Assembly (NCBI GenBank): GCA_050291465.1
Contig: JBNKJV010000011.1
Coordinates: 1-64,000, forward strand
Direction of reading: 5' to 3'
Source of the DNA: CBFDBF01 sp050291465
GTDB lineage: Bacteria; Pseudomonadota; Gammaproteobacteria; Chromatiales; Chromatiaceae
DNA: 64,000 nt
A program made the translations under genes and the position numbers. Below are positions 33,056 through 44,300 of this stretch, one piece after another (position 1 is the first letter of the stretch; each line of letters starts with the position of its first letter). The notes under the pieces were generated by a model. It made no database searches. It worked only from the letters and a program-made list of their open reading frames with translations, and was not told where the DNA came from.

Positions 33056-34561
33056 TCAACTTCCGCTGATCTCACCCTGCCCGTTCTTGTAGATCCGATC
33101 CACCAGCGTGCCATCCGGGTCCAGCAAGTCTATCTCCAGAGGCATCTTACCGAGGGCGTGGGTGGCGCAGGAGAGACAGGGATCATAGGCCCGAATGGCC
33201 ACCTCGATGCGGTTGAGCAGCGGCTCCGTGAGTTTCCGCCCGTCCAGATGATCCATGGCGACCCGCCGGATGGAACGGTTCATGGCCCGATTGTTGTTGG
33301 TGGTGGAGACGATCAGATTGGCCCGGGTCACCAGACCGTCATCATCGATCTCGTAGTGGTGGAAAAGGGTACCCCGGGGCGCCTCGATAACGCCTATACC
33401 CTTGTTCCTCATCTCCCCCGTGTTATGCAGGTCGCTACCGGTAATATCCATATCCGACAGCAGTACCTTTATCCCCTCGGCGCAGTACAGCAGTTCGATC
33501 ATACGTGCCCAATGATAGGCCAGGGTGGATTGCACCGGGCCGCCTTCACCGAACGCACGAAATTCCGCGCGGGCCGTTTCCGCCAGGGGCGTATCGATTA
33601 AATCACAGTTATTGATCCGCGCCAGGGGGCCGACACGATAAGCCCCTTCGACTTTTCCCAGGGAGGTGATGAAGGGAAACTTCATATAACTCCACGATTT
33701 AACCTGCTCGTGGATATAGCTCTCGTATTCCCGATAATCCACCCCGTCAAAGATGAGAGCACCATTCACGTCTTTAGCTCGCAGACTCCCATGATAGAGA
33801 TCCAGCGCCCCGTCTTCCCGGCAGAGACTCACCATATTGGTATCTATGAGCGCAAAGCGGCGATGGTTCTCCAGGTCCTCGAAAAAGATTCGCTTGGCCA
33901 GCCCCAGCGCCCCCCGGCTCCAATCGATGATCTGGTCGATCTCCCGCAGCAACTCGTCCCGTTCTACCGTCGTGACCGATTTATTGACCCCGCCCGGCGT
34001 GGCCGCTGTTCCGTGTATTCTCTTACCGGCGGTGACCCGGATCACCTCCTGTCCGAACTTGCGCAGCAGTACCCCCTGTTTCGCCAGATCGGGATGGTCC
34101 GCCAACACGCCGATGATGTTGCGGTGCGCCACCGCATCGTCATAACCGAACAGCAGGTCCGGCGAACAGAGATGAAAGAAATGGAGCGCATGGGATTGCA
34201 GCATCTGTCCCAGGTGCATAAGCCGTCGAACCTTTTCCGCGGTGGGAGTCAACTCGTCCACCCCTACCAACTGATCCACCGCCTTGGCCGCCGCCAGATG
34301 ATGACTCACCGGACAGATACCGCAGAGCCGCTGCACCAGTACCGGAAGTTCCCAGTAGGGCCTGCCCTGAATAAATTTTTCGAAACCACGGAATTCGGCG
34401 ATATGCAGCCGCGCCTGTTTAACGCGGTTCTTTTCATCCAGCAGCAGGGAGACCTTGCCGTGCCCCTCCACCCGGGTCAGGGGCTCGATCACCACCCGCT
34501 TCAATCCCTCCGGGTTTTCCGCGGTCTCAAGCTTCTGAATATCTTCGTTGTGACTCGACAT
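33056..34561 (-). CDS. hoxH: NAD-reducing [NiFe]-hydrogenase large subunit HoxH
   Basis: A 501-aa catalytic subunit. The L1 motif RLCGICPVSHH near residue 80 and the L2 motif DPCLSCATH near 467 supply the four nickel-iron cysteines. The 33 residues after the L2 histidine form a C-terminal extension of the type removed by HoxW. The sequence pattern fits group 3d bidirectional hydrogenases. ATG 34561 (MSSHNED) is preferred to the upstream TTG. It is the last structural gene of hoxFUYH. Confidence 0.95.
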   Translation of the reverse strand: MSSHNEDIQKLETAENPEGLKRVVIEPLTRVEGHGKVSLLLDEKNRVKQARLHIAEFRGFEKFIQGRPYWELPVLVQRLCGICPVSHHLAAAKAVDQLVGVDELTPTAEKVRRLMHLGQMLQSHALHFFHLCSPDLLFGYDDAVAHRNIIGVLADHPDLAKQGVLLRKFGQEVIRVTAGKRIHGTAATPGGVNKSVTTVERDELLREIDQIIDWSRGALGLAKRIFFEDLENHRRFALIDTNMVSLCREDGALDLYHGSLRAKDVNGALIFDGVDYREYESYIHEQVKSWSYMKFPFITSLGKVEGAYRVGPLARINNCDLIDTPLAETARAEFRAFGEGGPVQSTLAYHWARMIELLYCAEGIKVLLSDMDITGSDLHNTGEMRNKGIGVIEAPRGTLFHHYEIDDDGLVTRANLIVSTTNNNRAMNRSIRRVAMDHLDGRKLTEPLLNRIEVAIRAYDPCLSCATHALGKMPLEIDLLDPDGTLVDRIYKNGQGEISGS

Positions 34562-34611
34562 TGCCAAAACGCCTTACAGTAAGATCTCCGCGTCTCTGCG
34601 GCCATCAACAA

Positions 34612-35151
34612 TCAATCATAGCGAATCTGCCGATAGGCGAATTCGATGGGTTTACCGGAAAGCAACTCTTCCAGGAAGGTCCAGATGGTATCCGCCGGCG
34701 GCGGACATCCGGGCAGAAAATAGTCCACCCATACCACCTCGTGGATCGGATGAACCTTGTTCAACAACAGGGGTATCTCGATATCCACCGGAATCTGCGG
34801 ATCTTCCACACCCACACCATGCAGGTAAGACTCCTCAAGACACTCCTTAAGGGTGTGCTGATTACGCATAGCAGGGATACCACCGTTTATGGAACAGGCG
34901 CCGATGGAGACCAGCACCTTGCATTTTTTTCGGAACTCCTTGAGCACCTCCACATTCTCCGCGTTACACACGCCGCCCTCGATAATACCCACGTCACACT
35001 CCCCTACCTCCTTGATATCGGTAATCGGGGTACGATCGAACTCCACCAGTTCCGCTAACTCTATGATGTGCTCGTCTATATCCAGGATCGACATATGGCA
35101 CCCGAAACAACCAGCCAGGGAGGCAGTGGCGATCTTTACTTTATCACTCAT
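34612..35151 (-). CDS. hoxY: NAD-reducing hydrogenase small subunit HoxY
   Basis: A 179-aa short small subunit with one [4Fe-4S] cluster: ligands are in SLAGCFGCHMS near the N-terminus, IGACSINGG, and LPGCPPP. Absence of a Tat signal and short length match group 3d enzymes in the cytoplasm. The frame is open to 35298 inside hoxU; ATG 35151 (MSDKVKIATASL) with GAGGAGGG upstream is correct and overlaps the hoxU stop by 8 bp. Confidence 0.94.
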   Translation of the reverse strand: MSDKVKIATASLAGCFGCHMSILDIDEHIIELAELVEFDRTPITDIKEVGECDVGIIEGGVCNAENVEVLKEFRKKCKVLVSIGACSINGGIPAMRNQHTLKECLEESYLHGVGVEDPQIPVDIEIPLLLNKVHPIHEVVWVDYFLPGCPPPADTIWTFLEELLSGKPIEFAYRQIRYD

Positions 35152-35866
35152 CCCGCCCTCCTCTCGGAGCAGCCGCGTCGCCCACGACACTGATCGGTTC
35201 CAGATCATAAAGACGCTGACCGATAGGCACATCATATCCCTGGTGTTTCGGCAGGATGGCTCCCACCGGACAAACCCGGGCCGCCTTGTCTCCGGCATCG
35301 AAAGTGCTGTCGCCCAGTTTCCCCGACGGGGAGTTTATTATCAGGTGGACACCGATACCCCGACCGCCCAATGCAAATACGTTCTTGCCGTCCACGTCCC
35401 GGCTGGCCCGCACACAGAGACTGCAGAAAATGCAGCGATTGAAGTCGATGACCACATCAGGATGGGAGGCATCCAAAGCCCGATGCGGGTAGAAATGGGT
35501 GAACTCCGGAGCGAGCATGTTGCAAAAATAGGCTACCGCCTGCAATTGACACCGGCCGCTCTTCTCACAGGCGGGGCAGACGTGGTTGCCTTCCACGAAC
35601 AGCATCTTGAGCAGGATACGGCGGTAATCCATCATTTCTTCCGTATGGTTCTCCACCACGGCCCCCTCCATGGCCGGTGTGGTACATGCGGAAACACAAC
35701 GGCCGTTGACCTTTACCGTGCAGAGTTTGCAGCTGCCGTGAGGGCGGAATTCCGGATTGTGGCAGAGGTGAGGGATATAGATGCCGGCTGCCAGGGCCGC
35801 ATCCATAACGGTCTGCCCGTCGTCGAAGGAGACCGGTTCGCTGTCGATAGTGAACTGACGGCTCAT
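35144..35866 (-). CDS. hoxU: Hydrogenase diaphorase subunit HoxU
   Basis: A 240-aa NuoG-N-terminal-like subunit. A plant-type [2Fe-2S] site comes first (HLCHNPEFRPHGSCKLC, then VSACTTP), then the HxxxC-type NuoG region (HVCPACEKSGRCQLQ) and a further cluster region (NRCIFCSLCVRAS and ARVCPVGAI). It relays electrons between HoxY and HoxF. The start ATG overlaps the hoxF stop by 4 bp, and the end overlaps hoxY, so F-U-Y are translationally coupled. Confidence 0.94.
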   Translation of the reverse strand: MSRQFTIDSEPVSFDDGQTVMDAALAAGIYIPHLCHNPEFRPHGSCKLCTVKVNGRCVSACTTPAMEGAVVENHTEEMMDYRRILLKMLFVEGNHVCPACEKSGRCQLQAVAYFCNMLAPEFTHFYPHRALDASHPDVVIDFNRCIFCSLCVRASRDVDGKNVFALGGRGIGVHLIINSPSGKLGDSTFDAGDKAARVCPVGAILPKHQGYDVPIGQRLYDLEPISVVGDAAAPRGGRDE

Positions 35867-37653
35867 ACACCGCCCCCCTCGACATGCGCTCCGGGATCGT
35901 CACGACCGCTGATCTCCCTCGCCTCCTGGAGCGACTCATCCAGGTCGAAGGCCGGCTCAAAGCCGGTGGAACGCAGCCGGTGAGCGTACACCAGGGGAAA
36001 CTTGTCCATGGTCCCCAGAATGCAGTTGGCGGCCGTCTGACCCAGCCCGCAGTGGCTGGCCCTGCGCATGACATTACCGATATCGTACATCCGCTCCATA
36101 TCGAAACGGGTCGCGTGTCTGACGACGATCTTCTGCAGCTGTTTATATAGCAGGGAAGTTCCCACCCGGCAGGGAGTACAGAAGCCGCAGCTCTCGTGCA
36201 CAAAAAAGGCGGCGAAATTCTCCACCATCTCCAACAGATCGCGTTCTTCATTAAAGACCATGAAGGAACCGCCGGTGGGGACATCCTCGAAGGCGATTCG
36301 CCGCTGAAACTCGGATGGCGGCAGGGTCACACCCGCGGGACCCGCCACCTGTACTGCTCCCACGGCCTGAGCCCCGCAATCCGCCAGTACCCGCTCGATG
36401 GTCACGCCATAGGGATACTCATAGATACCGGGGCGATCGCAATCCCCGGAGATACTGAGCAGTTTACTGCCGGCGGACTCCTCGGTCCCCGCCGAGCGGA
36501 ACCAGTCGGCACCATGGGCACCGATCATGGCCGCCGCTACGAATGTCTCCACGTTGTTCACGACCGTCGGCAACCCCAGGTATCCGTTGGTTACCGGAAA
36601 CGGGGGACGAATACGCGGGTTTCCCCGTTTTCCTTCGAGAGATTCGATCAGGGCCGACTCCTCGCCACAGATATAGGCGCCTGCTCCCAGGTGGATCTCG
36701 ATATCAAAGTTAAAACCGTCTTTTCCTCCTATTCCCTTCCCCAGCAGACCCGCTTCTCGACGTCGGCGGAGCTCTGACTCCAGATCTTCCAGGAGATACA
36801 GGTATTCGCCTCGTAGGTATAGAAAACCCCGATCGGCTCCGATCACGGCAGCACACAGGGTCATACCCTCGAAGACACGGTCGGCGTAGCTTTGCAGAAG
36901 TACCCGATCCTTGAAGGTACCCGGTTCGCCTTCGTCCGCATTGCAGATCACAACTCGCCCGGTACCCGCCGCTTCCCGACAGAATTTCCACTTCAGCGCT
37001 GTTTTGAAGCCGGCTCCTCCCCGCCCGCGCAAACCGGAGTTATCGATTTCCGCCAACAGGGCATCAGCACCCCGCTGCAGGGCGTTTCCTACCGCAGCTC
37101 CATCCGGCAATTCACCTTCGAACAGGATATCCCGGCGGCGGATGTTCTCGGCGACATTGAAGAATCCCGCAGGCCACTGCGCCACCGGCGTCTCCGCCTC
37201 CATCAGTTCCGCCATTCGCTCGATACGGGATTGGTCGAGTGCCGTTACCGGCATACCGTTCACCAGCAATGCCGGCCCCTGGTCCGCCATGCCGGTACAG
37301 GAAGTGAAATTGAGGGTCAAACGGCCATCGGGACGCGGGACTCCGGACCTCACACCAAAGCGTTCGGCCAACCGTTCCGCCAGTTCCCGACCGCCGAGCA
37401 TCCGGTCGGTGATATTGTCGCTGAAGAGTACATCATAGGTACCGCGGGGTTCGATATGGAGAAAACTGTAGAATTCGATTACACCGCACACCTGCGCCGG
37501 AGTCACGGACAGCGTGGCGGCTATTCGATGGATCGCTGTTGCGGGGATGCAGGAAAAGGCATGTTGTACGCGAATCAGGATCTGCAGCAGGTTTTCCGGC
37601 CTCCTGCCCCATTGCTCCATAATCCCGTCGACTTCATCCATCGTCGTTGTCAT
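35863..37653 (-). CDS. hoxF: Hydrogenase diaphorase subunit HoxF (NuoE-NuoF fusion)
   Basis: A 596-aa subunit holding FMN and the NAD site. The C-terminal NuoF part has GRGGAGFKTALKWKF (FMN), GAGAYICGEESALIESLEGK (NADH) and the [4Fe-4S] site SCGFCTPCRVG with a fourth Cys in SHCGLGQTA. The N-terminal NuoE-like part (about 1-160) has only one of the four usual [2Fe-2S] cysteines (NFTSCTGMADQ), so that cluster is probably absent, which I believe also applies to the Cupriavidus enzyme. ATG 37653 with AGGGG ten bases upstream is preferred to ATG 37662. First gene of hoxFUYH. Confidence 0.93.
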   Translation of the reverse strand: MTTTMDEVDGIMEQWGRRPENLLQILIRVQHAFSCIPATAIHRIAATLSVTPAQVCGVIEFYSFLHIEPRGTYDVLFSDNITDRMLGGRELAERLAERFGVRSGVPRPDGRLTLNFTSCTGMADQGPALLVNGMPVTALDQSRIERMAELMEAETPVAQWPAGFFNVAENIRRRDILFEGELPDGAAVGNALQRGADALLAEIDNSGLRGRGGAGFKTALKWKFCREAAGTGRVVICNADEGEPGTFKDRVLLQSYADRVFEGMTLCAAVIGADRGFLYLRGEYLYLLEDLESELRRRREAGLLGKGIGGKDGFNFDIEIHLGAGAYICGEESALIESLEGKRGNPRIRPPFPVTNGYLGLPTVVNNVETFVAAAMIGAHGADWFRSAGTEESAGSKLLSISGDCDRPGIYEYPYGVTIERVLADCGAQAVGAVQVAGPAGVTLPPSEFQRRIAFEDVPTGGSFMVFNEERDLLEMVENFAAFFVHESCGFCTPCRVGTSLLYKQLQKIVVRHATRFDMERMYDIGNVMRRASHCGLGQTAANCILGTMDKFPLVYAHRLRSTGFEPAFDLDESLQEAREISGRDDPGAHVEGGGV

Positions 37654-37773
37654 CAAGATCATACCCCTGTTACCGCGGACATGGCGGCACGTTCCTGGCG
37701 CGATACCTCAGTTTCTAACTATAGCAAGCTTCCGCGGTAGCAAATCAACTTTCCGTTTAAGGAATCTCCGGAA

Positions 37774-40700
37774 TCAGGAGGCGAGGCCGTCACGGACCCG
37801 TTCAAACTCCAACTCCATCTGCCGCACCTGCTCGGAAACCCGTTCAAGCCCGCCGGAACGCGCCTGTTCCTCCAGCATCTTGGCCAGTTTTGACAGGATC
37901 ACGGCACCTACGCTGGCACTGGAGGACTTGATACTGTGGGCCTGCCGTTCCAGTTCCTCGAGATCCGATCTTTCCCAGGCCAGGGGAATGGCACGCAGCA
38001 TCTCCTCCACACCCTCCAGATAGGTATCCACCAGATCACCAAAGTCCTCCCCCAGGGCATTCCGCATCGACTCCATCTGAACCCGATCAATGGGCTGCTC
38101 ATAATTCGCTACCGAAGCCTGCCTCATACCCCGCTTCCTGGAGATAGACTCGATCCCCGTACCCACAAGTGATTCGATAGGAAGCCACTGTTCCAGGACC
38201 TTGATCAGATCGTTCCTTTCAAAAGGCTTGGCAATAAAACCGTCCATACCCGCTTCTATACAACGCTTACGATCCGACTCCAGGGCATTCGCGGTCAAGG
38301 CGACAATCGGCACCCTCCCCCTATCGACGCGAGAGCGAATTGCCCGGGTTGCGTCATATCCGTCCATCACAGGCATTTGACAATCCATGAGGATCAGGTC
38401 GTAATCCGACCGCTCCCACCGGTCCAACGCCTCTTTACCGTTCTCCGCGACATCCACCTTGATGCCCAGGCGCCGTAACATAACCGCCGCCACTTTCTGG
38501 TTGGCCGGCACGTCTTCAACCAGCAATACCCTGCCGCGGAAACCGATACTGCTTTCGGGATCGTTCGACACCACTTCCTCAATGGTATGCCGGGTGATGA
38601 TCGGAGCATCCTCCCCCTTATCCTTCAGTCCCAACACGCTCGATAGTGTCTGATAAAGAACAGTCGACAGAACCGGCTTGCTGAGATACGCAGAGAACCC
38701 CGCTTCCTTGAAGCGCGCCGCATCACCCTTTTTACCAAACGACGTGAGCAGCACCAGGGGTACCTCATCGAATCTTGCATCGGCCCGGATGGTACGCGCC
38801 ATCTCCTCGCCATCCCGCTCCGGCATATCGAAATCGAACAGGACCATCTGAAACGGATGCTCCGATTCGGCACGTTGCTGCAATAGTTCCACGGCCCGTC
38901 CGGCGTCGGCCACGGTCTCCACCTTCATGCCCGCGGCTTTCAACTGCTCCTCCGCAACCCGTAAGTTCACGGCATTGTCATCAACCACCAGGATTCGAAC
39001 CCCCGCAAGAGATGCAAACGGCAGCGGCTCCGGCTTGGAACCCAGCGGCAAGCGGAGATTAAACCAGAAACGGGAGCCCTTTCCCGGGTCGCTGTCTACG
39101 CCGATTTCACCCCCCATCAACTCTACCAGTTGACGACTGATGGCCAGACCCAGACCGGTCCCGCCGTGCTGTCTGGTGGTAGAACCGTCTGCCTGAAAGA
39201 AGGATTCAAAAAGCAGGGACCGCTCCTGCTCTGGAATGCCAATCCCCGTATCCTCCACCGTAACCTCCACCACGGCGTCCTTATCCGACACCGGCCGACT
39301 ACGTACCTGGAGCAGGATATGCCCCTGCTCCGTAAACTTGATGGCGTTTCCCACCAGGTTCATCAGTATCTGACGTATCCGACCGGCATCACCCACCAAT
39401 CGCTGGGAACAATCGGAACCAAAGTCGAGAATCAGCTCCAACCCCTTTTCTTCAGCCTTCGGTAACAGCAATTGCCCCACATCATGGACCGCCCGTTCCA
39501 GATCGAACGGTATCGGCGTCAGTTCCAGCCTTCCGGCCTCGACCTTCGAAAAATCAAGGATATCGTTGATGATCGCCAGCAGGGAGCGGCCGGACTGGTG
39601 AATGGTATCCACGTATTCCTGCTGTTCGAATGTGAGTTGGGTATCCTTCAACAGCTCGGTCATACCCAACACACCATTCATCGGGGTGCGGATCTCGTGA
39701 CTCATGGTGGCAAGAAACCGGCTCTTTGCCTTGGACGCCTTTTCCGCTCCGATCCTGGCGCTAACCATCGCCTCATCGGAATAACGCTTGGAGATACCCA
39801 TGCTCAGAATATCCGCCGCCCGCCGCAGAAACTCCTCCTCACGCGGCACGCGCCCGTAGTGAGCAGGGAGAAAGACTGCCAGCACCCCCAATACGGTCTG
39901 TTCAAAAATAATCGGGATATTGTAATGACAATGGGCCTCTGACCCCGGAAAATGGATTTCCCGCCGCTTGTCCGCAACATCGGAAAACTGAATCTCACGA
40001 CTTGCCGCGGCTCGCCCGCAGAGACACTTTCCAAACGGAATACTGGCACATAGATTGCCCAGCTCCGGCGCCATGTCATGATCTATCTGTAACTGCAGGG
40101 ACTGCCCCTGACCGCGCTCCTCGTTCAGGAATATGGCCCCTTTAGGCTGCAGTCCCGTCCAGGGCACGGAATCGAGGATGGTTTCCAAAGACCGTTGCAG
40201 AAAATCCCGCATGGGAATTTCCTGGATCGCCAGCCGCAACAGCTCGCCTAACGCCTTCTCTTCAGCAGCGATCGTATGACGCAACTGAATCTCCTGCTCC
40301 AGACGTTCCTCATTCTGGCGCAGCATCATCTCCGCTTCCTGATGCTCTTCCACCTCCAGTTCAAGCTTCTTTTTCGCGCCGGAAAGATTCTGCTCCACCC
40401 GGCCGAAATATATCCAGAAAAAGGTGGCGAGCGATAAGGTGATGCCGGCGGTACCAACGATCAGAGCGATATAAAAAAACCTTATATCCTTGAGTTCGTC
40501 AGAGACGTCGGTCAATACACCTATGCTCCCGATATTACGTCCGATGTAATCCGTTAAAGGCAGATAGCCCCCGGAGAACGTGCGCCCCGTCTGAGACAGT
40601 TCGAACCTGGAATTCTCGCTTTGCGCCGGGGAATCTTCCAGACCCGACCGCAACTGACCGGGCGCAATATCCAGGGTGATATCAGCAAGAACATACTGCG

Positions 40701-41382
40701 GAAACAGATCCCAACCTGACCGCCTCTCCGAACTTTCCCCGCCCTGTTCCCAGTTTTCCTTTTTCTGATACTCCTTCTCCAAAATCAGGAAGATCTCGAC
40801 GTCGCTGAAAAGTCCTTTAAGCGTCCTGAGCATGCGAGGAACTTCAGCATCTATTTCGATATACCCGACCAGCTTGCCGTCGATTTTCCAGGGATAGACT
40901 ATGCGCAGTGTGGGAATACCGTGGTCATCCAGTTCGATTCCATGCTCGGACTGCCCGCTTCTTACCGCGTCCGCCAGAGTAAAGCTGCCTCTAAAATCGC
41001 CGTAACGTTGCGGATCGTGAACACGCAGAAAATTGTTGCGCTGCAAGTCATGAAAATAGAAACGGGTGGCCAGTTGGTGATCCTGGATATACTCGAATCG
41101 CGGTTTGGCGCACTCCAGAAGATGCTCCCTGTTCCGCGCCATCCAGGCGGATCGCAGACAGGGGTCCTGTTGCATGGACTCAATTGCGATGCGGATCGTT
41201 TCCGCATTCGCTCCTACTTGTTTAACATAGATCTGCTTCACATCTTCCAGCCGAGTCCGTACTTCGCCGTCGACATGGCCCTGCATGTGCCGAGAGAAGC
41301 CGAACAGTATCCCGCTGAAAGTGAGTAGAAACGTGATTGCCAGCGGAAAGATTACGCGCCATTTTGTAATTTCTTGTTTCAT
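37774..41382 (-). CDS. Hybrid sensor histidine kinase with Cache, GAF, two receivers and Hpt
   Basis: A 1202-aa membrane kinase. In order: membrane helix (about 9-29), periplasmic double-Cache-like sensor (FYFHDLQRNNFLRVHDPQRYGD, about 35-305), second helix (about 308-330), coiled coil, GAF domain (about 380-545), HisKA with phospho-His near 559 (MSHEIRTPMNG), HATPase, receiver 1 (acceptor Asp in LFDFDMPERDG), receiver 2 (LILMDCQMPVMDGYD) and a C-terminal Hpt domain with His in AHSIKSSSAS. The start ATG directly follows the stop of the upstream kinase gene (TAAATG), so the two are coupled. It reads toward the hox operon, 120 bp away; control of hydrogenase is possible but unproven. Confidence 0.9.
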   Translation of the reverse strand: MKQEITKWRVIFPLAITFLLTFSGILFGFSRHMQGHVDGEVRTRLEDVKQIYVKQVGANAETIRIAIESMQQDPCLRSAWMARNREHLLECAKPRFEYIQDHQLATRFYFHDLQRNNFLRVHDPQRYGDFRGSFTLADAVRSGQSEHGIELDDHGIPTLRIVYPWKIDGKLVGYIEIDAEVPRMLRTLKGLFSDVEIFLILEKEYQKKENWEQGGESSERRSGWDLFPQYVLADITLDIAPGQLRSGLEDSPAQSENSRFELSQTGRTFSGGYLPLTDYIGRNIGSIGVLTDVSDELKDIRFFYIALIVGTAGITLSLATFFWIYFGRVEQNLSGAKKKLELEVEEHQEAEMMLRQNEERLEQEIQLRHTIAAEEKALGELLRLAIQEIPMRDFLQRSLETILDSVPWTGLQPKGAIFLNEERGQGQSLQLQIDHDMAPELGNLCASIPFGKCLCGRAAASREIQFSDVADKRREIHFPGSEAHCHYNIPIIFEQTVLGVLAVFLPAHYGRVPREEEFLRRAADILSMGISKRYSDEAMVSARIGAEKASKAKSRFLATMSHEIRTPMNGVLGMTELLKDTQLTFEQQEYVDTIHQSGRSLLAIINDILDFSKVEAGRLELTPIPFDLERAVHDVGQLLLPKAEEKGLELILDFGSDCSQRLVGDAGRIRQILMNLVGNAIKFTEQGHILLQVRSRPVSDKDAVVEVTVEDTGIGIPEQERSLLFESFFQADGSTTRQHGGTGLGLAISRQLVELMGGEIGVDSDPGKGSRFWFNLRLPLGSKPEPLPFASLAGVRILVVDDNAVNLRVAEEQLKAAGMKVETVADAGRAVELLQQRAESEHPFQMVLFDFDMPERDGEEMARTIRADARFDEVPLVLLTSFGKKGDAARFKEAGFSAYLSKPVLSTVLYQTLSSVLGLKDKGEDAPIITRHTIEEVVSNDPESSIGFRGRVLLVEDVPANQKVAAVMLRRLGIKVDVAENGKEALDRWERSDYDLILMDCQMPVMDGYDATRAIRSRVDRGRVPIVALTANALESDRKRCIEAGMDGFIAKPFERNDLIKVLEQWLPIESLVGTGIESISRKRGMRQASVANYEQPIDRVQMESMRNALGEDFGDLVDTYLEGVEEMLRAIPLAWERSDLEELERQAHSIKSSSASVGAVILSKLAKMLEEQARSGGLERVSEQVRQMELEFERVRDGLAS

Positions 41383-44300
41383 TTATTCTTCTTTTATTGA
41401 AAGCCATCGTTTCAATACTTCGATCATCTCAGCCTTGGTAAACGGCTTGGCCAGAAAGTCATCCATACCAGCCGCGAGACATTTTTCCCGGTCGCCCTCC
41501 ATGACATTGGCGGTGAGCGCAATAACCGGTATCCGCCTACCCCACTCCTGCCGCCTTATCTCACGGCTCGCTTCATACCCGTCCATCTCCGGCATCTGAC
41601 AATCCATAAACACCAGGTCGTAATCCCCATTTCCCAACTCCGCCACCGCCTGTCGGCCGTTGTGGACCACCGAGGATTCCAACCCCAGCTTCTTGAGTAT
41701 GGAAACCGCCACAACCTGATTGGCCGGATTATCCTCCACCACCAGTACACGCCCGTCGAACCGATTCGACTTGCCCGTCGCATATTTGTCGGATTCCTCA
41801 AGCTTGTGGCGTGTAATAAAGGTTTGGGCCTGACGCCCTCCCCGGGTACCGAGCACGCTCGCCAGTGTCTGACCCAGAGTCTCACTGGTTACCGGCCGGG
41901 ACAGATAGGCCGCATACCCGGCCTGCTGGTAACGCTCGGCATCACCCCGTTCGGCAATGGAGCTGAGCAGAATCAGGGGTAGTTCCCGAAACCCCTCTTC
42001 TTCCCTGATCACCCGGGCAAGGTTCTCGCCGGAGATACCGCCGATATGTCTATCAAGAAGCATTAACTGAAAAGTGCTCCCGGCTTCTTGCGTCCGTAAT
42101 GCCGTGACCGCCTGTTCCTCATTCTCAGCAGTCTTCAACTCCACACCCAGCTGTTCGAGCTGGCCACGGAGCACCCGCCTGTTGGCCGGATCGTTGTCCA
42201 CCAGAAGCACGCGAACACCCTTCAGTTCAGCCATGTAAAGCGGCTTCGGTTCCGGAGCGATCGGCAGTGACAAATCAATCCAGAACAGCGACCCGTTGCC
42301 CGGGGTACTTTCGACACCGATATCCCCACCCATCATTTCCACTAATTGACGGCTGATCGCCAACCCCAATCCGGTACCACCGAAACGACGCGTGGTTGAG
42401 GCGTCAACCTGGGTAAATTTGCTGAAAAGCTGGACCTGATCCTCGATGGAAATGCCGATCCCGGTATCCTGCACATCAATCCGCAACCGAACACGTTCGT
42501 CATTCCCGGGCCGGCAGGAGATAGCGATCCGCACGTGACCACGCTCGGTAAACTTGATGGCGTTACCCACAAGGTTTATCAGAACCTGGCGCAACCTACC
42601 CGCATCCCCGATTAAATTGCGGGGACAATCAGGAGAATAGTGCAGAAGCAGCTCCAGGCCTTTCACTTCGGCCTGCGTGGAAAGGAGACGCAGCACATCG
42701 CTGACGGATCGTTCCAGATTGAACGGGATCGGCTCCAGCTCCAGCCTTCCCGCCTCGATCTTGGATATATCCAGGATGCTATCGATAATCCCGAGCAACT
42801 CCTTGCCGGACTCATTAATGATTTCCACGAACTCTTCCTGTTCGGAATCCAACTCGGTATCACGCAACAATTCCGCCATCCCCAACACGCCGTTCATCGG
42901 AGTACGGATTTCGTGACTCATCACCGCAAGAAACTCGCTCTTGGCCCGCGAGGCGGATTCCGCTACATGACGCGCATTAATCAGCAGATGCTCCGCCCGT
43001 TTTCGCTCGGTGATATCCTTGAACACCACCACCGCCCCGGTCACCCGACCGTCATCCTCCACGATAGGGGTACTGGTATACTCCACTGGTAGGCTGCTGC
43101 CGTCTTTGCGCCAAAAGAGCTCATCGGTGATGCGATAAGTTCTGCGACTCGTTAAAGTGGAATGCACCGGGCACTCCTCACGCGGGTAAGGAGAACCATC
43201 GTGCTTGGTATGGTGGGTGAGTTCGTGCATACCGTCGCCCAACAGTTCCTGCTCTTCGCGACCGAGCATATCCAGCGCAACCCTGTTGATAAACTTCACA
43301 CGACCCTCGGAGTCGATCCCGAATATGCCCTCACCGGCGGAGTCGAGCAGCAACCGTTTATCCCTGCTCGCCCGCTCCAGTTCCTGCGTCCTCTCCTTTA
43401 CCCGCACTTCGAGTTCGTCCCTCGCCTCCTGCAGGGCGAGCCGCGAACTGCGGAGTTTCGCGTTCAGGCTTGAAACATGCGCGGTCACGGCCGCCATGGC
43501 GACCAGAGAAAAAAGGCCAAACAGCATCCAGTGCCAATATAGCCGCAGCACCTTGTCGAAGGTCACTTTGCCGAAATCGCGATAGATACCGACCCGCAGC
43601 CGCTTGTGCAGATCATGTACCGGCTGATAGTTATGGGGTACGTTCCAGCCGGCGCTCCTGGAGGCGACGGCCGCGGGACTGTCAGCAGGCATTTTCAACA
43701 GCGCCACCGCCACCGCCCGGGTCAGATCCGTCGGCGTCGAGGCCAGACTGGCGAAGGGCCACTCAGGATAGAGGGGGGTACTGCGCAGGAGTTTGAACCC
43801 GTATTCCGATTCCGGCGGATACAGGTTGATCACCCGAAAATCCCGAAGATTGATCTTTCCCTCGGCGGCCATGCGTTCCAGGGTATCGGTTCGTACCGTT
43901 CCCACGTCTACCTTGCGATCCCGAACCGCATAGACCACCGCATCGTGGGTACCCCCGAACTCGAGGTTGCTCGGGTCCTCATAAGGATCTATGCCGTTCT
44001 TTTCCAGTTCACCCCAGGCCATGCGAAACCCCCCCAGGGATTCCTTATCCACGCCCATCAGGGTCTTACCTCTGAGGTCTTCCAGCACGCGTATGTTGTC
44101 GTTATCCGCGCGGACAAAGATAACGCCGCCGAATACCGTGGAGACGGTGCTGTCCACACGGTTTCTCAAGGTAGTGATACGCTGTACCCCGTAGAGCGCC
44201 TCGAGCTCCACATAAAAAGAGGAGTTGGCCAGGACGAAATCCACCTGTCCCTGTTCCACGGCGGGAAAGATGGATCGAAAATCCAGGGGCTGAATCTTGA

